Below are positions 41,001 to 52,862 of a DNA stretch of 64,000 nucleotides, in pieces; positions within the stretch are counted from its first letter, which is position 1; every line of letters starts with the position of its first letter. Made by a program: the position numbers and the translations under genes. The notes beneath the pieces were generated by a model. It saw only the letters and a program-made list of their open reading frames with translations. It had not been told where the DNA came from and did not search any database. This DNA is from Chrysopilus asiliformis (Eukaryota > Arthropoda > Insecta > Diptera > Rhagionidae): contig OZ035963.1 in the NCBI GenBank assembly GCA_964034945.1, forward strand, positions 124,001 to 188,000, read 5' to 3'.

Positions 41001-44000
41001 CGAATTCATGAAAATTGTGAAACATTTTCGCTAATCAAATTATAATAAAAATGTGTTGCGGATATTTTTTGCAATTCTACTACGATTTCAATTTCTTTCC
41101 GAAAGGTGATTTTTTTTTATCAATTTGAATTTTTGTCGGTTCATGAAACTCTGAATTTACTCCGGGGGAAATCAGACAAAAAAAAAAAAAATAGAAATCG
41201 TACGAAAAAAGGTTAAAAGAATCTAATGAAATAAAAATATTTCCTTTTCCAAATCTGTCGGATGGAATAAAAGCGGATAAGCACGTGGTACAATTTCATT
41301 TAATAATAAAAAATCGATACGAAATTACTTTGCGTGTTTTTCTCTGCCGTTGGATAAAAGTTGAAGTAATTCTGAATATCTCATTGGAAATGACATGAAA
41401 AAAGAATCAAATGAATATTTAAAATTGGGAAATTCATTCTAGAAAAGGGTAGCAATCCCTCAAAGGGGTGTCTGTCGCTCGGTAAGCCTCCGAATTTCTT
41501 TTGAAAAAAGGGTATTTTTCCCAGAGAGTTCAGTGTACCCTTTTCAATGGATTTCCTTTCAGTGATACTCATATAATATTCGTTTACAGGCTCTATACAA
41601 ATGTATTTACAATACGAAACGATACCATAAATTTTATCCTAATAAAGGGTTACGAGTCTAAAGCCCGGCTAGGATACTCCGGCCAATTCCCTTTGCCATT
41701 GTCGGGAATTTTCGGGAAAACTTTTTGCTTTGTTTATTTACTTTCTGAATTTAATATTTTCATTGTTTACCATGTCTAAAAACAATAAATGACATACTTT
41801 TCTAAACCCTTTTCACATTTTACGATTGTTTGTTTTGGAACGACGATTTTTTATAAAAAAAAATCACTTTACACAGTTTTATTTTTGAGTAATTGTACAA
41901 TCAATGAACAAAAAAAAAATAAATATAGAAATAATTTGATTACTAAAAATTGTAGGGAAAGTTTTGTAACATTTTAACAGAACGATACTCGAATTGGTGC
42001 AATCGATATTAGTGTCTTTTTTCAGGTAATTTGGGATCGCTGATTCCGAATATTGAAGTGACTTGGCTGAGTGAGCTCTAATTTTTGCAATCCTGAGGAT
42101 TAGGAGATGTCCACAAAATATATCTGTGGTAATAAGTTAAGGAACTTTAAGTCTATTTTTAGACGAAGCCAAACTGATTTGTATTTGCTTTTCCACACAG
42201 ATAATTTCGACTTCGCTGGAAAATCGACTTAAGCTACTTCCATTTATTACCATCATATATGTGGACAGGGCCTCCTCTTTTGAGGTTCAAAATCTGCGTC
42301 ATGCTAATTTTCGGCCCTTAAGGTTCCGATCATGATAAGGAAAACATATGATTTGTAAAAATTTTTGCTCTTCCTTTTCGCTCTCAAGTGTCTTGCCGAT
42401 TTCAGGGTTTCCACCACCGTAACATGATCTAAAATTTCAGTTAAATCGGTCAGGCGGTATCAGAGTTTTCATTGTCAGCTCAGGAACTTTGCACTGAATC
42501 CCTAGCGTGGCAATGGTAGGCAAAAAAGTTAGCCTCCCCTCAATTTTCTTGGTTCTCCGCTCGAACAGCAAATTTTTGGGGCAGCAAATTTAAGCTCAGG
42601 GAAGAAAATCAGCTAACAAAATTGTAGCATATCACAAAAAGGGTCTTTCAATTTCCCTTGTGCCAATTTTTCGACTTTTTAATTTCAAAACCGCCTCTAG
42701 TGGTTCTAGGAGCTACGCGAACCGTTTAATAAAAATTTATTTTCGGCTGAAAATCCTTTTTTTATAGTGTAGTTTTTCCCCGGCAGACACATAATTTATC
42801 CATGTTTTATTGCAATTTGAAGAATAGAAAAATCATTTATTTAAGAGAATACTCTGAAAAAATTGTAATAAATTTTTCTTCGTAAAAATAAAAATAAAAC
42901 ATATTCCAACGACAGAATTTAAGGATTCCGAAGAGACTTTCATCTTAAGTTAAGGATTTTGACTGGGATACAGTGAATATCTACATAAATGTTATTTTAA
43001 CACATTGTCGGTTTGTATTCAGAATCGTTTTGACTTTATTTTGATTTGATGTTGGGATCAAAAGCTTCACAATATGGCCTCATATATTTTTTGTATCCTT
43101 GAATGTCGAATTCAATCCATCAAGTTGTATTGGCGAAAGAAACAGAAGTTTAATAAATTCTCAGTCTGTCCTTGAAATATACAATCGAATAAAAATAAGT
43201 GAGAAAATGGGAAACAGAGCCACCGCCGCTTTATATTCCGAAGGTGGTAAAACACCATAAAATATAACCACACCAAATATAAAAGAAAAGGTGTGCGGAT
43301 CACAATAAAAATATCCTTAAAACACTTTTTTTTTGTCGTTTAGGTTTCTTCCGTCTATATGTTCAAAAAATAATAATAAACGTATACCTGTGAACATATT
43401 GGTCCTTAAAAAAACATGTGGGGTTTTATTGCCCTTCAAAAAGGAAGCAATAAACATACAAAGAAATTGATATCCTTGATATCCTTTTAAGGGTGGAAAA
43501 GGATCAGTTTGATGTAGCAGTTATTCTGCCATATTCGATACTCACAATCGCGATGTTGACTCATGAACGTGAATGAAAAACTGCAAATTCAAATCTTTTA
43601 CAAAGGGATATCCATATATAAAATTGGGTGCCTTGACGACTTTGTAAAAAAAAAGAATTAAGCGCTCATAAAAATTCTTTTTGAGAAAATCACCAAAAAT
43701 TTCCCTTAAAAATTGGAAATTTAAATCCATTTGCACATCCAAATGCAAAATATTCCAGCGATTGTAGTGGAAAGGGAGGCAGCAATGTGTGAATTCCAAT
43801 GTGATTAATTTTAATTGGAAGTACAAATAATGTGCGATAGCGATTATGAGAAATCGAATAGAGTTTCCCACAATTCTGTATTTAGAATCGGTTGGGCTAG
43901 TTTAGGTGTTCCTTAGAGAACGGGGCAATTTGGAATCGAGTTGATTAATTGCAAACTAAAAGGGTGTGACCTAATTGCTCGCAAATAAAAAATTTGACCT

Positions 44001-46864
44001 TATCGACATAAGTTATTTTTCTAACCTTGAAGAATTCTCTCCTTCTCATTTAATGAATTTGGAACAAGGACGAATTTTGCTAACTAATAACAAGTACATT
44101 GCAGTTGGCCGTATATCTAAAATTATTGTAATTAAGTTTGTTATTTTGTTGAAAGAAATGAATTTTGCAAATATTTAAATAGTTTTATGTCTCCCTTATA
44201 ATCCCTGACGGAACGATGGGAGTATATGCGTTTGGGGGTGAGAGTTTGTGTGTTAGTTTGTATTTCCCTCATAACTTTTGATCTACTTAATCAATTTCAG
44301 TCCTGTTTTTGGTATTCGGCTGGATATTATGGAAAGTAAGTTTAAGTGCAAAAAAAAACACCGTTACTTTGAACCCCCTCATCTTTGATCTTTTGATCCA
44401 CTGGTTGAAATTAGTGAAAACAATGTTTTAAGGCATAAAAATTCACTCTTCCCCTACTTTGAACCCCCTCTCCTTGTATCTTTTGATCTACTGAACCAAT
44501 TCCGAACCGATTTGTATAAATTATAACACGAAGATATCACCGGAACAAATAATTAAAAAATAACCAACCTTCTGATTTATACCAAAAGTTTTGCAAAACG
44601 ATTAAAAATGTCTGTGAAAAATTCCGCGTTTTCTGCGTCGGACCACATTAAAAATGGATTGTTTTTTAAAATGAAAATTCGGTATGTCCTTATTTGAAGA
44701 TTGCCCCCATGGCAATTGTAGTTTTCCTAATGTTTTTATATAACACTGAAGTTTTCTTGGAAAATTTCTGGATTTTTCGGGTTTCCAAAAATGTGAAAAA
44801 ACGCTGTCTAAATGTTAGATTTTAAAAAATGCAAAAAAGAGTGACGACAGGAAGAGGCGGCAATGGAGGAAGGAGGTTTGAAAGGGCAAAAAAAAAAATT
44901 TTGTTAACAAATTGTTGAAGTACCACTTTTAACTCTTAAAATAATTATTTTTTGAAGTCATTTATACTTCAAAAAATGATTATATGAAAGAATCTTTAAT
45001 AACTTTCTTTTAAAATTGTCTGAGTTGCTTCGTTTTCATAATTTCACGTCTCAGGAGTTCAAGGAAATGCCAAAAAAAGATAAATTTTGCGAAGGTTTTT
45101 GAACTCGGATTTAATGTCAGATAAATTGACTCAAGTGTGATGTGCTGTTTTACCAAAAACAACATCAAAGTGACACGTTAAGGAACTTATTTTTAAATTT
45201 CCCAGTCGATGTCATTGAAAATCATAATCCAATTTTATTTGAAGATTTTTTGATGGAGGTGTAAGTTTCATCACCAATACAAAGTAAAGGTTAAAAGTTT
45301 CACCATCAAAGAATTTTTATATAAAATAATGGGACGTAACGCTATAATGTTCAGTAGTCGGATCATTAAAAATATTTTTTTAGGTATCGCAATTTCAAAA
45401 TACTTTTTCAAACAAGCAATCAAAATTTGTTACAAAGATATTTTGACATTTTGGTTAAACTAAAAGTTATGGAGACCAGAAAAATAAGAGTAAATTGGAA
45501 ATGTTTTTCTCAACATACGCATCCAACAACACGACTTGAGGAAAATTAAGTGCAAAAGAATTGTTCTAGATAGGAATGTCAAATTTCCTGCTTGGTACAC
45601 GTGGCACATGATTTATAACAACATCACGGACATTATCCTTTTGGAAGGAATTCTTCACATGCCGAATAATTTCATGGGCTCTTTAGGGATTTGATCCTTC
45701 TCAGCTCTGTCTACCCACAAAAATTTCTACCAACAATTTTTCCCGTAAGAATTCGATTTCTAGACAATCTTTTTCTTCTGCTCGAAACTAGGAAGAATTT
45801 AAATCCGGAATTTCCTACATTTGCTTGAATTCGAGATCCATAAAATATTAATTCGCATATTTAAAATTCGAGAACACCCCCAACACGTTTAGGAATAAAT
45901 TCACTTTTTATTGTTTGTTTCAAATCCAATCCAATTAGTGTCAACCGTTGTAATCAAGATTTTTTCCCCTTCCAGGGCATCGTCGTCCTTACTATAGCAA
46001 CCGTGCGAAACCATTACGACTGTGCGTATCATATGCGATTCCTGTTATTCCGGTGAAACATTAAATAACAATTTCATAGGATTCTAACTAAATGAATCAT
46101 CATTTCTCTGGAATTCTGGATACAACGGAGTGAAAATAGGTCAAGTAAATTTGGAATAAAAAAAATTAATTTGTGTTTATTTTTGGATCTTCGAAGGGTT
46201 TTGCATTTCGTTTTTGTGGGTTTTTGGGGTTTTATATCGAAAACATTTCAAAAATAGCATTGAATTTAAAGTTTTTGTAAATGATTCTTTGGGAAGCTGA
46301 TAGTCTTGCGACACCTTACAAAAAGCGTCACAAATTTAGCGAAGAGAGAGGTTTTCGGTATTGTAATGGTGGAAATAAACTCCATCGCAAAGAAGTGGGA
46401 TGAAAAGAAAGTGGGTAGAGGGAGGGCGGGGGTTCTGAACAGGCTCAAGTTAGAGTAAGTTTTATAGGCAGTTCCTACTGTAAAAAGAAAAGTTCATTTC
46501 CCGTCAAAAATCGTCCATTCTTACAGTCCCAAAACGAATTAAAGTTAATAGAATTTACAGACTTTCAGTGTTTTTGCAAATTTTGAGCCGTTTTCGAGAA
46601 AAGAGAAAAAAAACAATAAAAACTCAAAAAATTCGTGTTCGATATCCGAAGTAACACAAAAGTTCGTAAAGTAGGTGTCATGCCTGAAATTCGTACCAAT
46701 TTTTCCACTTTGTGTTCACGACGTTTACTTTGCGGCCTCTTGTTTTACGTACGATAAATTTGAGGGTGACCTAAAATTTTGGTTCATAACCTTTGAGTGA
46801 AAAGATTAAACATTTAGTAAGAAATTTCCACGCTACCCTCGTAGCATACTTCACCCTTACTTAT

Positions 46865-47140
46865 TTAACCCATTCGGTATTTTGATGCCATATGGCATCA
46901 TGCTAAAAATTTTGAATTGTCTTATTATTTATTTATTTTCAACACTCTATTCTCATTCAGTGCACCTTTAAGTGCATTTGTGACTCAATTTTGATGTTTT
47001 GAGTAAAAAGCTGGACTACAGTGGACGTATTTGTAAAAAATAAAAATTTTTAATTTTTTTTTGTTTTGCTTAAACATCATTAATTTGTATAGAGAGAATC
47101 TTTAACCCCCATAGAAAAAACCATGTACCGAACGGGTTAA
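46865..47140. mobile_element. piggyBac-type MITE flanked by TTAA
   Basis: The element 46869-47136 (268 bp) starts CCCATTCGGTA and ends TACCGAACGGG, an 11-bp inverted repeat with one mismatch, and is bordered on both sides by TTAA. A TTAA duplication with CCC-starting ends is diagnostic of piggyBac-like transposons. Just inside the left end is the palindrome GATGCCATATGGCATC. There is no coding capacity. It sits 76 bp from the inverted GTCY repeat copy 1. Confidence 0.85.
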
Positions 47141-47216
47141 CAATGGTAGCCTTTTTTTATGATTTTACCGAAACTTCGAAAGATTTTTCTCTTAGAAACG
47201 TTAAATATCGGATTTT

Positions 47217-47366
47217 TATACCCGTATGGTGAAACCAAAGGGTATATTAACTTTGCCTTACCGTTTGTAACGCCAAGATCCCGTCATCGCACAAAAAAAT
47301 GAATTACACACTGGTTTAGAATGATAAAAATATTTAATTTTTGCATGTCCGTCCGTCTGTCCGTCC

Positions 47367-47417
<51 letters not shown>

Positions 47418-47849
47418 CGTCTGTCTGTCTGTCTGTCTGTCCGTCCGTCTGTCTGTCTGTCTGTGGCGCGGATTGCGGGCGCACGGATTGAGCTAGACTT
47501 GAAATTTTGCGCAGATCCGTTTTTCGTAAAATTCAAGGCTAAGTTCGTTAATGGGCAAAAATGGACCATTGGGGGGTGTACCCCCCATACGAACGAAATC
47601 GTTTTTTGTGAATATCTCAAAAACGGTGCATCTTATCAAAAAAGTCCAAGAACAAAAGTTATTTAGGATATGATTCTACATAAAACTCCCATACATCAAA
47701 ATCCGATTTGAATAAATTTTAAAAAATCTTATTGGAAAGTTTGACTTCAAAGTGGACTTTTGGTATAACTGTTCGAATTTTGATACGAATATCACCATAC
47801 GGGTCTCCAATGATTGCCAGATTGGCAATTATAGCTTTTGTTATGTTTA
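47217..47849 (+). repeat. Interspersed repeat with expanded (GTCY)n, copy 1
   Basis: Begins TATACCCGTATGGTGA, soon followed by AAAGGGTATATTAAC, then a GTCC/GTCT tetranucleotide run at 47347-47464, then a conserved body, with ATATCACCATACGGGT near 47790-47805 as an inverted match to the start, and a hairpin ATTGCCAGATTGGCAAT close to the far end. The layout (ATACCC...GGGTAT followed by GTCY repeats) recalls the mini-me repeats described from flies. No true protein is encoded; frames through the run merely read Thr-Asp-Arg-Gln. Confidence 0.75.
47347..47464. repeat. (GTCC/GTCT)n microsatellite
   Basis: About 118 bases of perfect tetranucleotide phase, alternating blocks of GTCC pairs and GTCT runs in a pattern suggesting internal duplication of larger blocks. 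The matching run in copy 2 is only about 29 bases. Confidence 0.95.
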
Positions 47850-48189
47850 AAATCAAAATTTTAATTATAGAAAAAATCTTTTTAAATCTGGAAATTCCAT
47901 CCTAAACCCAAAGACCTGAGTGGGAACTTTGACCATTCATACACCCACAGTTATCTTACAGTTCACTAGCTGAATGACTGGTTGTACATTTTTTTCACCG
48001 ATAGACATAAAATCGTCCTTTTATTTTTATGTTGCAATCTTTAGGAAAAGAATTTGCCACAAATTCCCATTGAGCCCTTGACTGGATTGAATTACCTTTC
48101 AGAAATCCGTAGCTAATCCTGTTACAAAAAAATGACTCTAAGAAGTTAATTTTATCACTGATCAATTTAATCCCGCACTTAATACAAAT

Positions 48190-50326
48190 CGATTTGTCAT
48201 ACACCAAAAATTATTTTATCCCCTTATATGAGGATATCTTCGACGTAACCTTTGTAAGTTCATCGAACCTTTATGACAACATAGAAGCTCATTTTTATTA
48301 CGACGAAAAAAGAAAAAAAAAACGGATTACATACAAAAATGAAGAGGAAAAATACTCTCCCTTTCATCGTGATCCTTGGCGGATTTTCTATATAGTGGAA
48401 AACCTTACATTTAAGCAACATCCATCCATGGACCATTATCCTGTTGTCGTGTTTTACAAGGATGCTCCGCTTGCCTATCCAATCTTTTAGTATCGGTTTG
48501 GCTGTTGGCCAACGTACGTACCGAAGGATATGCGACCGTACAGGAAGATTCTTGAAGGATGCTCTTTAAATGATAGCAAAATGTATAATACGTACGTGGA
48601 GACGGGCGGCGAATATTCACTTTTATTATCGCACAATAACCTTAGGAAAAAAGGATGAAATAAACCGGAAAAACTGAATATTCCATCGTTGACAATTTAA
48701 GGAGGCTGCCTTCCATAGAAGTGCTGTTTTTTTAGATCCTTATGAAGTTTTTTTCTCCTATTCGGGACGTTTCTTCGGCATCAAAGGAAAACAAAAGATC
48801 GCACGTGGTTATACTGGTCCCTGCTGTATCATCACAAAAGGAATTTCTTCGTCTTGGGCGAAATTACTTTCTTCGTCTTGGGCGAAATTACTTTCTTCGT
48901 CTATGATTTAATCAGACACATATCAGCCATAAGCGAAATGAAGTATTCAAGAAGTCCAAAAATAACGAAACTTTGACTGGAAATTCTTGTTTGTGCTGGG
49001 AATTTTTGGTAAACGATGTGGGTTTGTAATCAAAGCAACCATAAGGGACAGTTTACATTTGAAATCAGATTTCGGGGAGTCTATTTTAAATATTGTCGGT
49101 AGCCCTAAAAATGTACAGTTCATGTTGCGCTACATAAATAGCTGAAATTTTTGAATATTTGGGGAAAATCAAAAAAACATTAGCTTTTTAATCAGTGGAA
49201 AAGGGACTCATTCGTTTCAGAAAAAAAACTTTACCTGCGGCATTTTATTGCTTGTTTTTTTTATACAAAGCCACCGATTTCTTTTTTCAGATAAATTAAT
49301 GTAACAATATTCCTTTTTTTACATTATGGCTTTTACAGTACATCTAATGACGCGTACACATCGGAGTTCGCGAACCGTTTGCGAATAATTTGAATATTGG
49401 TGTGAACGTTTGTGCGAAATGTTCGCTGGTGTGTACGCGGTATTAGATCCGTACTTTTTTGGTATTTTAGTACATAAAAGATTATTGGATGTAAGTACGA
49501 ATACGAGTATAAGAAGCCGGTTCAATTTTCCAATGATATACCCACAAAAAATGATGAATAGAAGCATCCTTGAAAGTCAAGCACACTATAAAATCTTACT
49601 ACGCCAAATATAATCCTTGTGTCGTGTCCTTTGCGAGAAGAATAAGATTTCTATCTTAAAAACTTGGAGGCGGTATGCATCAAGATACGAATGAAAATGA
49701 AATACGACTTCAACCGGCTTTGTGTGTTATCATTTTAGGCTCCAAAGATATTTGATTTTCCATCAACAAAAGCTCGCTTTTCCGACTTTGAATCCGATGA
49801 AAATATCAGCAATGACAATACATTCGTTAGATATTCCATTTTATTAAAAAGATATAAACTAAAAGGTCCTTTTGAGTCAATAATACCGCGTGGTTGGATT
49901 TGTATTCAACCATTCTTTGCAGCCATAGTCCCACTCTCTTATATGAAGCCCACCACTGAATCCTTGCAGCCCTAATGAAATTGAATCGTGTTACTTTGGA
50001 AAATAAAAACTCAGGAGATAACAAACCAAGGACAATACAATGCCGAGAAAAGCGAAAAAATGTCATTGACTTTGATATGAAATCGAACTAAATTGCCACC
50101 AACCAAAGCACACTGTGGGAAAAATGTTATGGAAATAGGATTTCAAGTTGCTTCCCATTCGCTGAATAATAGCAACTCGTATATCGACATTCTTCTTTTT
50201 GGGGTCATTCCCGGCCTTCATTCTTCGCAAGGACGACAAAGAGATATTCTAGCTAGATTACTGGAAATGTGTGCCTGCGGTCAACAATGCGACATTCTAC
50301 TAATAGATATTGAAATTTATCTGTGA
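48190..50326 (+). pseudogene. Broken protein-coding relics, possibly picorna-like capsid (part 1)
   Basis: Several adjacent plus-strand frames look coding but are split by stops and frame changes: 48194-48490 and its continuation to about 48655; about 48694-48905; about 49410-49613; 49748-49975; and 50093-50326. The 49748-49975 frame contains VRYSILLKRY followed by a Pro/Gly-rich segment, which resembles the conserved (S/R)IRxLLKR motif of insect picorna-like virus capsid proteins. I do not recognise the other fragments. A 24-base in-phase tandem duplication (48845-48900) lies in the second fragment. No polymerase or protease domain is seen. If viral, this is an old inactivated endogenous copy. 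It could instead be a degenerate cellular or transposon gene. Confidence 0.3.
48845..48900. repeat. 24-bp tandem repeat, 2.3 copies
   Basis: The unit CTTCGTCTTGGGCGAAATTA plus four bases repeats exactly with a 24-base period. The period equals eight codons, so the surrounding relic frame stays open through it. Confidence 0.85.
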
Positions 50327-51603
50327 GTTTTTTTTCGCAATAAAACTCTCGGCCTTTTTTATGTACGAGTGCTTGGCATTTTTTATTTTCATTTTTCGCG
50401 CCATTGATTTCAATTGATTGTCCTGTCATTGAACCAAAGTCTTAACTTTTAATTAAAATGTTTATTTTGTAGAATTTCCCTTTTTCTAATTCCATTACAA
50501 TTGTCAAGGTTATTGTCCTTATTTCGTCGCTCGCTTCCATGCTCAAGGGAAATCTCACCGGCAAAGGGCAATTAATTTTAGATAAAATATCAAGGGAGAA
50601 TCATCAAGCTATGCGAAATTTAATGAAATTTAACGATGGAAATTGCGGGCAGGGGGAGAAAATCGGAAATCTGATGTGGTATCATTACTGTTGCAAACAA
50701 ATGGAATGGGATTTTTTAATGTGGCATATTTTGAAGAGAACTGCAGATAAATAACTATTCATGCGCCCTAGTTTTTGGATCCTCTGTTAAATTTATTTTC
50801 TGTAGCAAAAAAAAAAAACGCCGCAGGGGAGTGGACGTGTTAAAAGGCAAAAATCGCTTTACGTACTTTATGGCCAGCGCCTTAAGATATTATCGAATAC
50901 TAGAATTTAAAAATGGCTTCGCCCGGTTAAAAGCGCGGGTAGAATAGAACCTAGGAAAACAAAATTCAGTTGGTTATAAATTAGATAGCAGGACGGTCCG
51001 TGCTTTTCTTTAAGTTATTTCTTCGGAAAATGGTTTTCAAAAATTGACAATTCGGATTTCGATTCACGTGTTTTGAATATTCCGATATTTTTCAATCTTT
51101 GACCAACCCTACTGAAAAATTAAAAGTAAATTTTCTCGACATTTATGGCCAATTAATTCACCATCCGATGTACCAATCATAGATCGTGTGGTTGACCTGT
51201 AGGGCACGAGCGTATAGTTTTAGACTCTGAAATTCTAAAAATAACCTACCCGTGGCTTTTCAACTCCAATTTTCAGAGATTCCCTTAATGGAAATCGGCC
51301 TGGATAAAACTTCGTGATTGGTCAATTGCCACGTGCCCAGTTAATTAAGTAATTGAACTTCCGCAAAAAGAACTCTTACCGCATCCGACACGAGTTTTAC
51401 ATAAAAAGGACCTGCAAAGAAGAAATTGAATGGCAAAAGGGACACAAGCCTTAGATAATCTACGCATCAATTTAGAAAGGATTAAAGGTTCGTCTTAAGA
51501 TTCATTGCTATATGTAAACGATGCCAAAGGGAAAGTTTTTCATAATGGAGCCAACGTCCTTAACAAGAAATTGCTACCCGAGTTGATATTAAAGTAATAA
51601 AAC

Positions 51604-52151
51604 AAACATAACAAAAGCTATAATTGCCAATCTGGCAATCATTGGAGACCCGTATGGTGATATTCGTATCAAAATTCGAACAGTTGTACCAGAATTCCAC
51701 TTTGAAGTCAAACTTTCCAATAAGATTTTTTAAAATTTATTCCAATCGGATTTTGATGTATGGGAGTTTTATGTAGAATCATATTCTAAATAACTTTTGT
51801 TCTTGGACTTTTTTGATAAGATGTACCGTTTTTGAGATATTCACAAAAAACGATTTCGTTCGTATGGGGGGTACCCCCCCTAATGGTCCATTTTTGCCCA
51901 TTAACGAACTTAGCCTCGCATTTTACGAAAAATGGATCTGTGCAAACTTTCAAGTCTCTAGCTCAATCCGTGCGCCCGCAATCCGCGCCACAGACAGACA
52001 GACAGACGGACGGACGGACATGCAAAAATTAAATATTTTTATCATTCTAAACACACTGGTGTAATTCATTTTTTTATGCGATCACGGGATATTGGCGTTA
52101 CAAACGGTAAGGCAAAGTTAATATACCCTTTGGTTTCACCATACGGATATA
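51604..52151 (-). repeat. Interspersed repeat with short (GTCY)n, copy 2, inverted
   Basis: Close to the reverse complement of 47217-47849 over its whole length, from the ATTGCCAATCTGGCAAT hairpin at 51622 to ATGGTGAAACC-type sequence ending at 52151. The tetranucleotide run is 51991-52019. Differences from copy 1 are scattered substitutions plus the run length. Confidence 0.8.
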
Positions 52152-52184
52152 AAAAGATAAAGAAGGATCAAAATTATAACAAAA

Positions 52185-52862
52185 ATGCTAACAGCTCGTA
52201 CAGGTAGTGAGCGAGTACTTGGGATAAATGTGGCGTATCCGAGTATGTGTACAGGAGCTGAGGTATTCAACTTTTCCAGAAATGTCACATTCTCCTCCTT
52301 GACGAATGAGAAACCTAATTATATTCTCGTTGTTTCGTCGTATGGTAATGTTGTCACATCGAAAAATGGGAAACATGTCTTTTTATTGAAATTCTCGTTG
52401 GGATTCTCTAATCATTGTCTTAAGATACAGTTTCACGTTCAGGATTCGTACACGTAATATTTTATTCCATTGTAACGTGTACTATACATATTTGGTTGCC
52501 AGTAGCAGATGATATCAGAAAGGGAGCCGCTATGCTGAAATTCCTTTCGTGTTTCTCTCAATTTATGTACTGTGGTGTTTTTTTTTTATATAGAAAAAGC
52601 GTACTATGACCCAGCCAAGGAGATTCTGGGACATTTTAGCATTCATTTTTGCCATGAGATAAGAATTATTTACGAATCTAACTTTGTGTCTCCGCTGAAT
52701 GTTTATATTCGTATCAACATTTGTATATTTTATCCTTGCTCGTTTAGCCATGATGTTGGGATCGTTGGAATTCCCCGTGGACCAGTTTTAATGTTTTATT
52801 CAACAAGTCTTCCACATAAACAGACACACACACAATTGTGTATTTCTACTTTTAAGAAATAA
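52185..52862 (+). pseudogene. Broken protein-coding relics, possibly picorna-like capsid (part 2)
   Basis: Two coding-like plus-strand frames, 52185-52457 and about 52581-52862, are joined by a short open piece near 52510-52575 in another frame. The last contains SPLNVYIRINICIF, which recalls the beta strand near the end of picorna-like capsid domains where a similar (V/I)NVYVR pattern is common. Short matches like this are weak. Copy 2 of the GTCY repeat separates this from part 1, so one ancestral insertion may have been split. No start, splice or regulatory signal suggests a working gene. Confidence 0.28.

Noticed and set aside
47258..47620. Open frame with Thr-Asp-Arg-Gln repeats
   Set aside because: It is a translation of the GTCY microsatellite inside an interspersed repeat, not a gene.
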